DNA from: DATGZH01 sp035297265
Lineage (GTDB): Bacteria; Actinomycetota; Acidimicrobiia; Acidimicrobiales; RAAP-2
Length of the DNA: 64,000 bases
Reading direction: 5' to 3'
Assembly: GCA_035297265.1 (NCBI GenBank)
Contig: DATGZH010000003.1
Location: 91,766-155,765 of the forward strand
Position 1 is the stretch's first letter, and every line of letters begins with the position of its first letter. Under the pieces are notes generated by a model. The model was not told the DNA's origin. It worked only from the letters and a program-made list of their open reading frames with translations, and ran no database searches. Positions 42,383 through 49,704 of this stretch are shown here, in pieces. The translations under genes were made by a program, and so were the position numbers.

Positions 42383-43786
42383 GTGAGCGAGACCCTCGCC
42401 CGTTGGCAGTTCGCCACGACGACCGTCTACCACTTCCTCTTCGTCCCAGTCACGATCGGGCTGGCCTTCCTCGTCGCCATCTTGCAGACGGCGTGGTACC
42501 GCAACGGCAAGGCGGAGTACCGACGGCTCGCCCGCTTCTTCGGGACGCTGCTGCTGATCAACGTGGCCGTCGGTGTGGTCACCGGCCTCGTCCAGGAGTT
42601 CGAGTTCGGCATGAACTGGTCCGCCTACTCGAGGTTCGTCGGCGACGTCTTCGGTGGCCCGCTGGCCATGGAGGGTCTGGCCGCCTTCTTCCTCGAGTCC
42701 ACGTTCCTCGGGTTGTGGATCTTCGGCTGGGACCGACTGCCCAAACGGGTCCACCTGTTCTGCATCTGGGCCGTGGCCGCCGGAACGCTGCTCTCGGCCA
42801 TGTTCATCATGGTCGCCAACTCGTGGATGCAGCACCCGGTCGGCTACACGATCAACCACAACACCAATCAGGCGCAGCTGAACAATGTCTGGGCGCTCTT
42901 CACGAACCCCGTCTTCCTCTGGGGCTACGTCCATGTCGTCCTGGCGTCCATCGTGACCGGCTGCCTCCTCATGCTCGCCGTCTCCGCCTGGCACATCTAC
43001 CGCAAGTCTTCGGTCGACGCTTTCAAGAAGACGGCGCACTTCGCGATCCTGCTCCTCATCCCCGTCATGCTCGTCCAGATGTTCGTGGGCAGCGAGCTCG
43101 GGGTCAACGAGGAGAAGTACCAGCCCATGAAGATCGCCGCGGCCGAGGCGCTCTGGAACAACTGTTCCGGCTACTGCTCGTTCTCGGCGTTCCAGATCGG
43201 CGGGGGCAAGAACGACGAGACGCCGACCCAGATCTGGAACATCCCGTGGTTGCTCTCGATCCTGGCCACCAACCACCCGAACGGTCCGGTCCAGGGGTTG
43301 AACAACCTGAACGCGGAATACCAGAAGGAGTACGGACCGGGTAACTACATACCGAACGTCTTCATCCAGTACTGGTCGATGCGGGTGATGGCCTACCTGG
43401 CGACCCTGGTCTTCCTGTTCGTCCTCTGGGGCGGCTGGGTACTGCACCGCCGTCGGCTCACCGAGGCCAAGTGGTTCCTCCGAATAGCCGTCTGGACCGT
43501 CATCACCGCCTTTCTCATGAACACCGCCGGCTGGCTGCTCACCGAGAACGGTCGCCAGCCCTGGATCGTCCAGGGCCTCATGCTGACCAAAAACGGGGTC
43601 TCCCCCTCGGTCAGCGCAGGTGAGGTCTGGGCGAGCCTGATCGTCTTCCTGCTCTGCTACGTAGCGCTCGGCGTGAGCGCCCTCTACCTCATGATCCGCT
43701 ACGCCCGGAAACCCCTCGGCGACGAGGAGGAGGACCGGCCCGGCAAGGGCGGCGACGAGGAGCGGACGCCCGCCCTCGTCTACTAG
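42383..43786 (+). CDS. cydA: cytochrome bd ubiquinol oxidase subunit I
   Basis: From the GTG at 42383 (preceded by GAGG) the product is 467 aa with about nine transmembrane segments. RWQFATTTVYHFLFVPVTIGL gives His17, ligand of heme b595. NSWMQHPVGY, YVHVVLAS (His of b558) and SMRVMAY (Met of b558) are present, as is GWLLTENGRQPW. The Q-loop has the GSELGVNEEKYQPMKIAAAEALWN segment and is moderate in length, the short type. CydA oxidises quinol and reduces O2 with high affinity, without pumping protons. It forms a pair with cydB eight bases downstream. Confidence 0.95.
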   Translation: MSETLARWQFATTTVYHFLFVPVTIGLAFLVAILQTAWYRNGKAEYRRLARFFGTLLLINVAVGVVTGLVQEFEFGMNWSAYSRFVGDVFGGPLAMEGLAAFFLESTFLGLWIFGWDRLPKRVHLFCIWAVAAGTLLSAMFIMVANSWMQHPVGYTINHNTNQAQLNNVWALFTNPVFLWGYVHVVLASIVTGCLLMLAVSAWHIYRKSSVDAFKKTAHFAILLLIPVMLVQMFVGSELGVNEEKYQPMKIAAAEALWNNCSGYCSFSAFQIGGGKNDETPTQIWNIPWLLSILATNHPNGPVQGLNNLNAEYQKEYGPGNYIPNVFIQYWSMRVMAYLATLVFLFVLWGGWVLHRRRLTEAKWFLRIAVWTVITAFLMNTAGWLLTENGRQPWIVQGLMLTKNGVSPSVSAGEVWASLIVFLLCYVALGVSALYLMIRYARKPLGDEEEDRPGKGGDEERTPALVY

Positions 43787-43793
43787 GAGTCCC

Positions 43794-44843
43794 ATGTCAC
43801 TGCACACACTCTGGTTCGGCATCGTGGCCATCTTCTGGTGCGGGTTCTTCGTGCTCGAGGGCTTCGACTTCGGGGTGGGCATGCTGCACACCATCGTGGG
43901 CCGGACGGACCTCGAGCAACGGACGGCCGTCAACACGATCGGCCCGTTCTGGGACGGCAACGAGGTGTGGCTGATCGTGGCCGGCGCGGCCATCTTCGCC
44001 GCCTTCCCGTCCTGGTACGCCACGATGTTCTCCACCTTCTACCTGGCGCTGCTCCTGGTCCTCGTGGCCCTCTTCGCCCGGGGCGTCTCGTTCGAGTACC
44101 GGGGCAAGGTCGAAGCGGCGGGCTGGCGGAGCGCCTGGACCTGGGGGCTCACGCTGGGCAGCGCCCTGATCCCGCTCCTCCTCGGTGTGGCCCTCGGCGA
44201 CCTGCTGCACGGGCTGCCGATCAACAGTCAGCACGAGTTCACCGGGAACTTCGGCAACCTGCTCACCGGCTACGGGATCTACACGGGCGTCACCTTCCTG
44301 TTGCTCTGCCTCCTGAACGGGGCCAACTTCTTGACGTTGAAGACGCTCGGCCCGGTCCAGACGAGGTCCATCGGCCTGGTCCACCGGTTCGGCTGGGCGG
44401 TGGGCCTCGTCACCGTCGGCTTCGTCATCTGGACCCGACAGGTGGCCGGCGGGTTCCTGCCCGACCCGGTGGCCATTACCGCGGCCATCGCCGTGATCGC
44501 CTCGGTCTGGCTGGCGGCCACGCACTTCCACGGCTGGGCCTTCGCCGCGTCGGTCGTCGGCATGGCCGGAGCCGTCGGCACGATCTTCATCGAGCTCTAC
44601 AAGAACGTGATGGTGTCGAGCACCAACTCGGCCTACAACCTCACGGTCGCCAACGCCTCGGCCAGCTCCTACGCCCTCAAGGTCATGACCGTGGTGGCCG
44701 TCATCTTCATGCCCCTCGTGCTCCTCTATCAGGGATGGAACTACTGGGTCTTTCGACAGCGCCTCGTCACGCCGCCGGCGGACCCAACTGCCGGGACGGC
44801 CCAGGCCTCGGGGCCGATCGCCGAGGCGCCGTCAGCACGATGA
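43794..44843 (+). CDS. cydB: cytochrome bd ubiquinol oxidase subunit II
   Basis: The 349-aa product has eight or nine transmembrane segments. It begins MSLHTLWFGIVAIFWCGFFVLEGFDFGVGML, and contains GPFWDGNEVWLIVAGAAIFAAFPSWYATMFS, both hallmarks of CydB, which supports CydA structurally. It starts eight bases after cydA. The last 25 residues are Ala/Pro-rich. The gene is the last of the cydDCAB set; a YihY-family gene follows after 76 bp. Confidence 0.95.
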   Translation: MSLHTLWFGIVAIFWCGFFVLEGFDFGVGMLHTIVGRTDLEQRTAVNTIGPFWDGNEVWLIVAGAAIFAAFPSWYATMFSTFYLALLLVLVALFARGVSFEYRGKVEAAGWRSAWTWGLTLGSALIPLLLGVALGDLLHGLPINSQHEFTGNFGNLLTGYGIYTGVTFLLLCLLNGANFLTLKTLGPVQTRSIGLVHRFGWAVGLVTVGFVIWTRQVAGGFLPDPVAITAAIAVIASVWLAATHFHGWAFAASVVGMAGAVGTIFIELYKNVMVSSTNSAYNLTVANASASSYALKVMTVVAVIFMPLVLLYQGWNYWVFRQRLVTPPADPTAGTAQASGPIAEAPSAR

Positions 44844-44919
44844 CCGAACCGCAGGGACCGGGGCCACGGCGGACGCATCACGAGCGCGCGGACAGCCCCG
44901 TGCCTAGGATCGCCGTGGG

Positions 44920-45894
44920 ATGGAACCGGTGACGAACTCGGAAGGTTCGCAGCCGAGCTCGGCAGAGGATGACGGCGTTGGCCAGCCGAAAGGCCGCATC
45001 CAACGGACGTCGGACAACGTGCGCGACAAGTACACCGGCTCCTCGGCCGAGCACCTGTTCCAGCGACTGGGTTCGGTGGACGTCGTCAACCGGGGCATGC
45101 TCTTCGCCGCCATCCTGCTCCTCTGCTTCTTTCCCTTCCTCATCGTCGCCGACGCCCTCTCCGGACGGTCGGCCGTGGAGGGGATCTCACGTCATCTCGG
45201 CCTCAACCACCAGGCGGCCCACGACCTGAGCACCTTGTTCACGTCGACGACCTCGACCTCGAACGCGGTCAGCGGGCTCGGGTATCTCTTCTTCATCGTG
45301 GGCGGCATCGCCGCGGCCACCGCTCTCCAGGACCTCTACGAACGGGCGTACGAACTCCAGTCCCGGGGGATGCGCGACATCCTCCGTCGACTCGTCTGGC
45401 TGGCCGTCCTCGTCGGCGCGAGCTGGCTCGCTGGCTGGGCCGGGCCCCATGTCAACAAGGGTGGTGGTCCCGTGCTCGTCGCCCTCCTCGCCCTGGTGGT
45501 GATCACGGTCTTCTGGTGGGTGACGATGTGGTTCCTGCTGGCCGGCCGGATCTCGTGGCGTCGACTCCTGCCCGGCGCCGTGGCCACCGCCGTCTTCTGG
45601 ATCGGCATGGAGGTGGTGTTCCACTTCATCTTCTCCAACACGATCATCTCCGACGACAAGAAGTACGGCGCCATCGGCATCGTGTTCGCTCTCATGTCGT
45701 GGCTGATCGCCATCGGCGTGGTCGTCATCCTCGGGGCCGTCGTGGGCATCGTCTGGGACGAGCGTCAGCTGTCCTTCTCCGGCGCCTTCAGGAAGCTCCG
45801 GCGCTCGGGCCGGGATCAGGGGACCGACACCCAAGCAGCGGCGGAGCAGCCGGTCGAGGAACGGGCCGCCGTGGGCGACGATGCCGCCCCGTGA
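44920..45894 (+). CDS. YihY/BrkB family inner membrane protein (third)
   Basis: The 324-aa product has about six transmembrane segments (for example GMLFAAILLLCFFPFLIVADAL and GIVFALMSWLIAIGVVVILGAVVGIVWDERQ) and an acidic, partly disordered C-terminal tail. The N-terminal 45 residues are charged. It matches the YihY/BrkB family but is less similar to the two others in the window than expected for recent duplicates. The start is ATG at 44920 (MEPVTNSEGS). Position behind cydB may be coincidental; it could share the cyd transcript, because only 76 bp separate them. Confidence 0.85.
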   Translation: MEPVTNSEGSQPSSAEDDGVGQPKGRIQRTSDNVRDKYTGSSAEHLFQRLGSVDVVNRGMLFAAILLLCFFPFLIVADALSGRSAVEGISRHLGLNHQAAHDLSTLFTSTTSTSNAVSGLGYLFFIVGGIAAATALQDLYERAYELQSRGMRDILRRLVWLAVLVGASWLAGWAGPHVNKGGGPVLVALLALVVITVFWWVTMWFLLAGRISWRRLLPGAVATAVFWIGMEVVFHFIFSNTIISDDKKYGAIGIVFALMSWLIAIGVVVILGAVVGIVWDERQLSFSGAFRKLRRSGRDQGTDTQAAAEQPVEERAAVGDDAAP

Positions 45895-45981
45895 ACCGGC
45901 GGCGTCGACCGGGCCGGCCGGTCGGCTGACGGCTGTGGAGGCTGACCGCGGCCCGACCAGCCACCGGAACGGGAGACGCCG

Positions 45982-46572
45982 GTGACGGCCCTCTCGAAAA
46001 GGGACCGCAAGGACTCGTCCTCGGTCGCGGCCCGGCGGCTGGTCGAGCTCGACAAGGGCCACCGCCGTCGGGTCCTCATCTGGTCGAGCGTGCGGGTGCT
46101 GGTGATCTGGGCTTTCATCATCGCCGTGTACTACCTCGTGCCGGAGAGCAACCACACCCGGTTCGGCGACGTCCTTCGCCTGATCGTCGGTCTGGCCTTC
46201 TTCGCCGCGCTGCTCCTCTGGCAGATACGGCAGATCACCGTGTCCGAGCTCCCGGAGCTGCGGGCCGCCGAAGCCCTTGGCGTCATCTTCCCGATCTTCC
46301 TCATCGTGTTCGCGACGCTGTACCTGTCGCTCTCCCACACCTCGCCGTCGATGTTCAGCCAGCGGCTCGACCACACGAGGGCCCTCTACTTCACCATCAC
46401 GATCTTCTCGACGGTCGGCTTCGGTGACATCACGCCGACGACCGACACCGCCCGCATTCTCGTCAGCCTCCAGATGATCCTTGATCTGGCCATCATCGGC
46501 TTCGTGGTTCGGGTGCTCTTCAACGCCGCCCGGACCAACCTCGGGCCCGGCGACGACACCGGGTCGGCCTGA
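45982..46572 (+). CDS. small potassium channel family protein
   Basis: The 196-aa product has four hydrophobic segments, about 33-52, 64-82, 99-116 and 152-172, with a pore loop before the last. The selectivity filter TVGFGD is at 144-149, of the K+-channel type with Phe instead of Tyr. The first two helices may be a reduced voltage-sensor-like part, and no RCK/TrkA domain follows, so gating is not evident. The GTG at 45982 has GGGAG six bases upstream. K+ efflux or uptake could support turgor or acid tolerance. It ends the plus-strand run of the stress island. Confidence 0.88.
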   Translation: MTALSKRDRKDSSSVAARRLVELDKGHRRRVLIWSSVRVLVIWAFIIAVYYLVPESNHTRFGDVLRLIVGLAFFAALLLWQIRQITVSELPELRAAEALGVIFPIFLIVFATLYLSLSHTSPSMFSQRLDHTRALYFTITIFSTVGFGDITPTTDTARILVSLQMILDLAIIGFVVRVLFNAARTNLGPGDDTGSA

Positions 46573-46634
46573 GCTCGACCCCGTAGCCGCCCCGGGGTTC
46601 AGCTGCCGGGAGCCCGGTCGTCTCGGCGGCGACC

Positions 46635-47135
46635 TCAGGTCGAGGGGCGAGCCCACTCGGGCGACGCCGGCCAGTGCAGCCGGGACCGGCGCTGCGGGTG
46701 GTCGGGGTCGAAGCGGTGGCAGGCCTCCCGGTAGCGGCGACCGGCCTCGACCGCCTGGGCCATGTCCCAGTAATCGCGTTCGGCCGCCCAGAGGCCGTTC
46801 CCGCCGTAGGTGAAGAGGCTGATACTCGGGAAGTCGATGTAGGGCGGGCCCTCGGGGTCGGGGTTGTCCCGACGGTTCTGCATGAGCGCCACCACCTGGT
46901 CGCCGTCGACGACGTGCCACTCGTAGGCCGTGTAGAGCTCGGGGAACTGCTCGAGCATCAGCTGCTTGCACCACATGCGGAACTGCTCGCGGTCCATCTT
47001 CCCGTAGAAGTGGTCGACGTAGTCGACGTCCTCGCTGTAGAGGTCGGCCTGGGCGTCCCAGTCCTCCCCGGCCGCACCGGTGCGCCAGAGATGGACGAAG
47101 GCCGCTTCGACCTCCTCCTTGTCGAACGGGCTCAT
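46635..47135 (-). CDS. SnoaL-like / nuclear transport factor 2 fold protein
   Basis: The 166-aa product begins MSPFDKEEVEAAFVHLWRTG and has VDYVDHFYGKMDREQFRMWCKQLMLEQFPEL, then WHVVDGDQVVALMQNRR and YIDFPSISLFTYGGNG, the cone-shaped fold of SnoaL/NTF2 enzymes and binders. The ATG at 47135 has GGAAGGAGG upstream and overlaps the stop of the degenerate SDR gene by one base (TGATG). SnoaL folds act as cyclases, dehydratases or isomerases on steroid- or polyketide-like substrates, which suits the operon with an enoyl-CoA hydratase. No catalytic residues can be fixed. Confidence 0.85.
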   Translation of the reverse strand: MSPFDKEEVEAAFVHLWRTGAAGEDWDAQADLYSEDVDYVDHFYGKMDREQFRMWCKQLMLEQFPELYTAYEWHVVDGDQVVALMQNRRDNPDPEGPPYIDFPSISLFTYGGNGLWAAERDYWDMAQAVEAGRRYREACHRFDPDHPQRRSRLHWPASPEWARPST

Positions 47136-47980
47136 CAGGACCTCCTTCCGAGGTGTCGGGTCAGGAGCGGCAGCTCGCCCGAGGCGTCCCGGGGCACCAC
47201 CAGCTCGTCGAACGAGAGGATCTCGTCGAGGCGGTCGCCGACGTCGTCCACGGTGGGGTCGGGGAGGTACGCGCCGCCGCCCACCCCCACGACGACCCGG
47301 CGGACCCCACCGCGGTCGAACGAGAACACCTCGCCCGAGAGCCGGCACCGCTCGTGGGCCAGGTAGACGACCACGTCGCCCACAGGGTCGGTGGCCGGTT
47401 CGTCGACGGCCAGGAGGTTCACCGCGAGGTCGTGCTGGCGACCCTCGATCTCGAGGACGTTCACGAGACCGAGGAGCCCCATGGCCATCGCCCCCTCGAC
47501 GGCGTGGCCGGCGGCGCCGTCCAGGGCCGCCACCCGCAGACCGAGGATCACCCGGCCGTAGCGCCGCTCCCGGAACCCGGCCCAGGCCGCCCGGACCAGC
47601 CAGCAGGCCGAGAGCAGCTCGGACTCGAGCGAGGAGCGGATGTCGCCGGGCTGGAGCGAGGCGAAGGCCCGGGCCGGGCCGGCGACGGCGGCCGCCACGA
47701 CCACGTCCAGCCGCCCGAGGGCCCCGAGAGCACCGGCCACCGCGGCCTCGGCCCCCTCCGGGGTGGCCGGGTCGTCCGGACAGACGTGGATGCTCCCACC
47801 CCGCCCTTCCAGTTCGCCGGCCGCCACCCCCGGGTCGGCCCCGCCCCCGGGGTGGCGGACGAGCGCCACCTGGGCGCCCCGCGCCGCGAGGGCCCGTCCG
47901 GTCAGCAGGCCGAGATCGGAGGTGTCGACGAGGGCGACCCGGCCGTCGAAGCGGAGTTCGTTCGCCGCTTGCCCACTCAC
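47135..47980 (-). CDS. short-chain dehydrogenase-like protein with degenerate catalytic motifs
   Basis: The 281-aa product has SDR length and layout (FDGRVALV then a Rossmann strand, LDVVVAAAVAGPARA in place of NNAG, and a C-terminal GEVFSFDRGG). But the dinucleotide loop TG-x3-G-x-G is replaced by DTSDLGLL at 19-26, and the Y-x-x-x-K site reads HAVEGAMAMG with neither Tyr nor Lys. It should therefore not be an NAD(P)-dependent dehydrogenase. In BbsCD-type pairs a catalytically dead SDR is a structural partner of a live one, and an intact SDR is encoded at 53001-53873. GTG start at 47980, overlapping the enoyl-CoA hydratase stop by four bases. Confidence 0.85.
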   Translation of the reverse strand: MSGQAANELRFDGRVALVDTSDLGLLTGRALAARGAQVALVRHPGGGADPGVAAGELEGRGGSIHVCPDDPATPEGAEAAVAGALGALGRLDVVVAAAVAGPARAFASLQPGDIRSSLESELLSACWLVRAAWAGFRERRYGRVILGLRVAALDGAAGHAVEGAMAMGLLGLVNVLEIEGRQHDLAVNLLAVDEPATDPVGDVVVYLAHERCRLSGEVFSFDRGGVRRVVVGVGGGAYLPDPTVDDVGDRLDEILSFDELVVPRDASGELPLLTRHLGRRS

Positions 47981-48813
47981 GACCCGGCGTCGCCTTTGTG
48001 TGCCCGCCGGGCGAACTCGGCCACTGCGGCCCGGGAGTCGGGGCTGTCGAAGGCGGCCGCCTGCCACGGCCACTCCGCCTCCAGCTGGTCCTCGAAACGG
48101 TGGTCCCAGGACCGCCGCAGCAGGCGTTTGGCCAGCTGGACCCCGAGCGGGGCCCGCTCGGCCAGCTCGGCCGCGTAGCCGATGGCCGTGGCCGCGAGCT
48201 CGTCGTGGGGTACGAGCCGCCAGGCCAGGCCGAGGGACACCGCCTCGTCAGCCGGGACCCGCCGGCTCGTGACCGCCAGGTCGAAGGCGGCCTGGGGCCC
48301 GATCGCCCGGGGCAGGAGGTAGCTGAGTCCCATCTCGAGCGAGAGGCCGATGCGGGTGAAGGCCGTGGTGAAGACGGCCCGGTCGGACACGAAGCGGACG
48401 TCGTGGAGCAGGGCGAGCGCCAGGCCACCGCCGGCTGCCGGTCCTCCGACGGCCGCAATGAGCGGCTTCTCGAAGCCGTCGATGGCCAGGATGTAGCGCC
48501 CCACGCCGAGCCGGTCCGCCTGCCGCTCGGCCAGGGAGAGGTGCGGCGTCTCCTTCGTCGAGGCGTGCAGCAGGTCGGAGAGACCGGCCGTCACCGCCTC
48601 TTCGGCGATCTCGCTCAGATCGCCGCCGGCGCACCAGGTCGGCACAGCCGAGGTGGTGACCACGGCCCGCACCGTGTCGTCGGTGCGGGCCTCGGCCAGG
48701 GCGGCCACGTACTCGACGAGCAGCGGACCGGTCAGCCCGTTGTAGGGCGGGTTGTCCATCCGGAGCTCAAGGACGGCGCCGTGGCGCTCCCGCACCAGCA
48801 ACTGACGTGCCAT
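47977..48813 (-). CDS. enoyl-CoA hydratase/isomerase family protein
   Basis: The 278-aa product has the crotonase fold: RMDNPPYNGLTGPLL, CAGGDLSEI for the first oxyanion-hole segment, FEKPLIAAVGGPAAGGGLALALLHDVRF for the second, and FTRIGLSLEMGLSYLLPR for the catalytic loop. The usual E/D positions are partly conserved (Glu in LSLEMG), so it may hydrate or isomerise an unsaturated acyl-CoA. The ATG at 48813 is preceded by GAGGAGG. It leads a three-gene overlapping operon with a degenerate SDR and a SnoaL-like protein, which suggests a dedicated catabolic step, perhaps on a cyclic acyl-CoA. Confidence 0.9.
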   Translation of the reverse strand: MARQLLVRERHGAVLELRMDNPPYNGLTGPLLVEYVAALAEARTDDTVRAVVTTSAVPTWCAGGDLSEIAEEAVTAGLSDLLHASTKETPHLSLAERQADRLGVGRYILAIDGFEKPLIAAVGGPAAGGGLALALLHDVRFVSDRAVFTTAFTRIGLSLEMGLSYLLPRAIGPQAAFDLAVTSRRVPADEAVSLGLAWRLVPHDELAATAIGYAAELAERAPLGVQLAKRLLRRSWDHRFEDQLEAEWPWQAAAFDSPDSRAAVAEFARRAHKGDAGS

Positions 48814-48903
48814 TGCGCCTCCTCGACCGGGTCCCGCACGGCGCGCTCGGGCGGCCGTGCCGGCCGGGAGCCTAGATCGAGGCGCTCGGGTCCCCCACAT
48901 ACG

Positions 48904-48936
48904 GGCGGGCCCACCCCGAACCGGGGTGGGCCCGCC
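48904..48936 (-). terminator. 14-bp perfect hairpin after the small secreted-protein gene
   Basis: GGCGGGCCCACCCC (48904-48917) pairs completely with GGGGTGGGCCCGCC (48923-48936), loop GAACC. It lies between the stop of the secreted-protein gene (48980) and the start of the enoyl-CoA hydratase operon (48813), both on the minus strand. No T-run follows. Confidence 0.7.
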
Positions 48937-48979
48937 GCGCTGCAGGGTCGGTCGACGCCAGTCGACCGGAGCTCCCGCC

Positions 48980-49420
48980 TCAGAACGTGAAGACGGTGTG
49001 CTTGACCAGGCTGATCGAACCTGACGGACTCAGGCACGCCCGCCCGGAGACGGGATCGCCCACGGACACGACGCCGGTGGTGTCAGCCGTCACCGTGCCG
49101 GTCGCGTCGTACTCCGTCGAGTTCTTCTTGCACCCACCCTGACCGGGCGAGGTCACCGACAGGGCCACGGTGGTCGTGCCCTTGATCCTGCCCAACCAGG
49201 TGATGGTCCCGCCGGTCGCAAGAGAAGCCGCCGGAGCGGTTCCCTTCCCGAGGCCGCCGCCACAGCCCTTGAACGTGATGTTGCCAGTGATCACACCGAC
49301 GACCTTCGTGCACGAAACCGGTGCCGAGGCGCCAGCGGGGCCGGCAATGCCAATGCTGATGGCCGACGCGGTGCTGACGGGGATCGCCAGAGCCGCGACC
49401 GACAGAAGCAGACGACGCAT
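48980..49420 (-). CDS. small secreted protein of unknown function
   Basis: The 146-aa product has a signal peptide of about 30 residues (MRRLLLSVAALAIPVSTASA, cleavage near ASA or GASA) and a beta-rich mature part with four Cys residues (about CTKVVGVITGNITFKGCGG, GGCKKNSTEYDATG and GRACLSPSG), likely two disulfides. The start at 49420 has GGAG upstream; an ATG five codons earlier is also possible. No domain is recognised. It probably acts outside the cell. An inverted repeat with arms GGACAG/CTGTCC lies 38 bp upstream, and a strong terminator hairpin follows. Confidence 0.8.
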   Translation of the reverse strand: MRRLLLSVAALAIPVSTASAISIGIAGPAGASAPVSCTKVVGVITGNITFKGCGGGLGKGTAPAASLATGGTITWLGRIKGTTTVALSVTSPGQGGCKKNSTEYDATGTVTADTTGVVSVGDPVSGRACLSPSGSISLVKHTVFTF

Positions 49421-49457
49421 GGATGCACTCCTCATGCTGCCGGGGACACTCGCCTCG

Positions 49458-49476
49458 GGACAGCACTGCCCTGTCC
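49458..49476. promoter_or_regulatory. inverted repeat upstream of the small secreted protein
   Basis: GGACAG (49458-49463) and CTGTCC (49471-49476) with a 7-base spacer lie 38-56 bases before the start of the secreted-protein gene, a usual place for an operator. Confidence 0.35.
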
Positions 49477-49704
49477 AACGCCAACTGTGACCCTTGCGTT
49501 ACGGCCCGGCCGCCGGAGGGGGCCGCCGAGGGTTGCTGGCCCGATGCTGGGAGGACGCCTAGATTGCTCGCTTGACCTCGGTCACGCTGCGTGGCGGCGG
49601 AGCCGACGACGGTCGGCCGCCCGAAGGGTGCCAACGATGACGACGCCCAGGTACGAGTCCCGACGAGGCCCGACCGGCACGTCGCGGCCATCGGAGCTGT
49701 CGTC

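Noticed and set aside
42197..44035. Minus-strand frame of 612 codons opposite cydAB
   Set aside because: Antisense shadow; cydA and cydB are certain on the plus strand.
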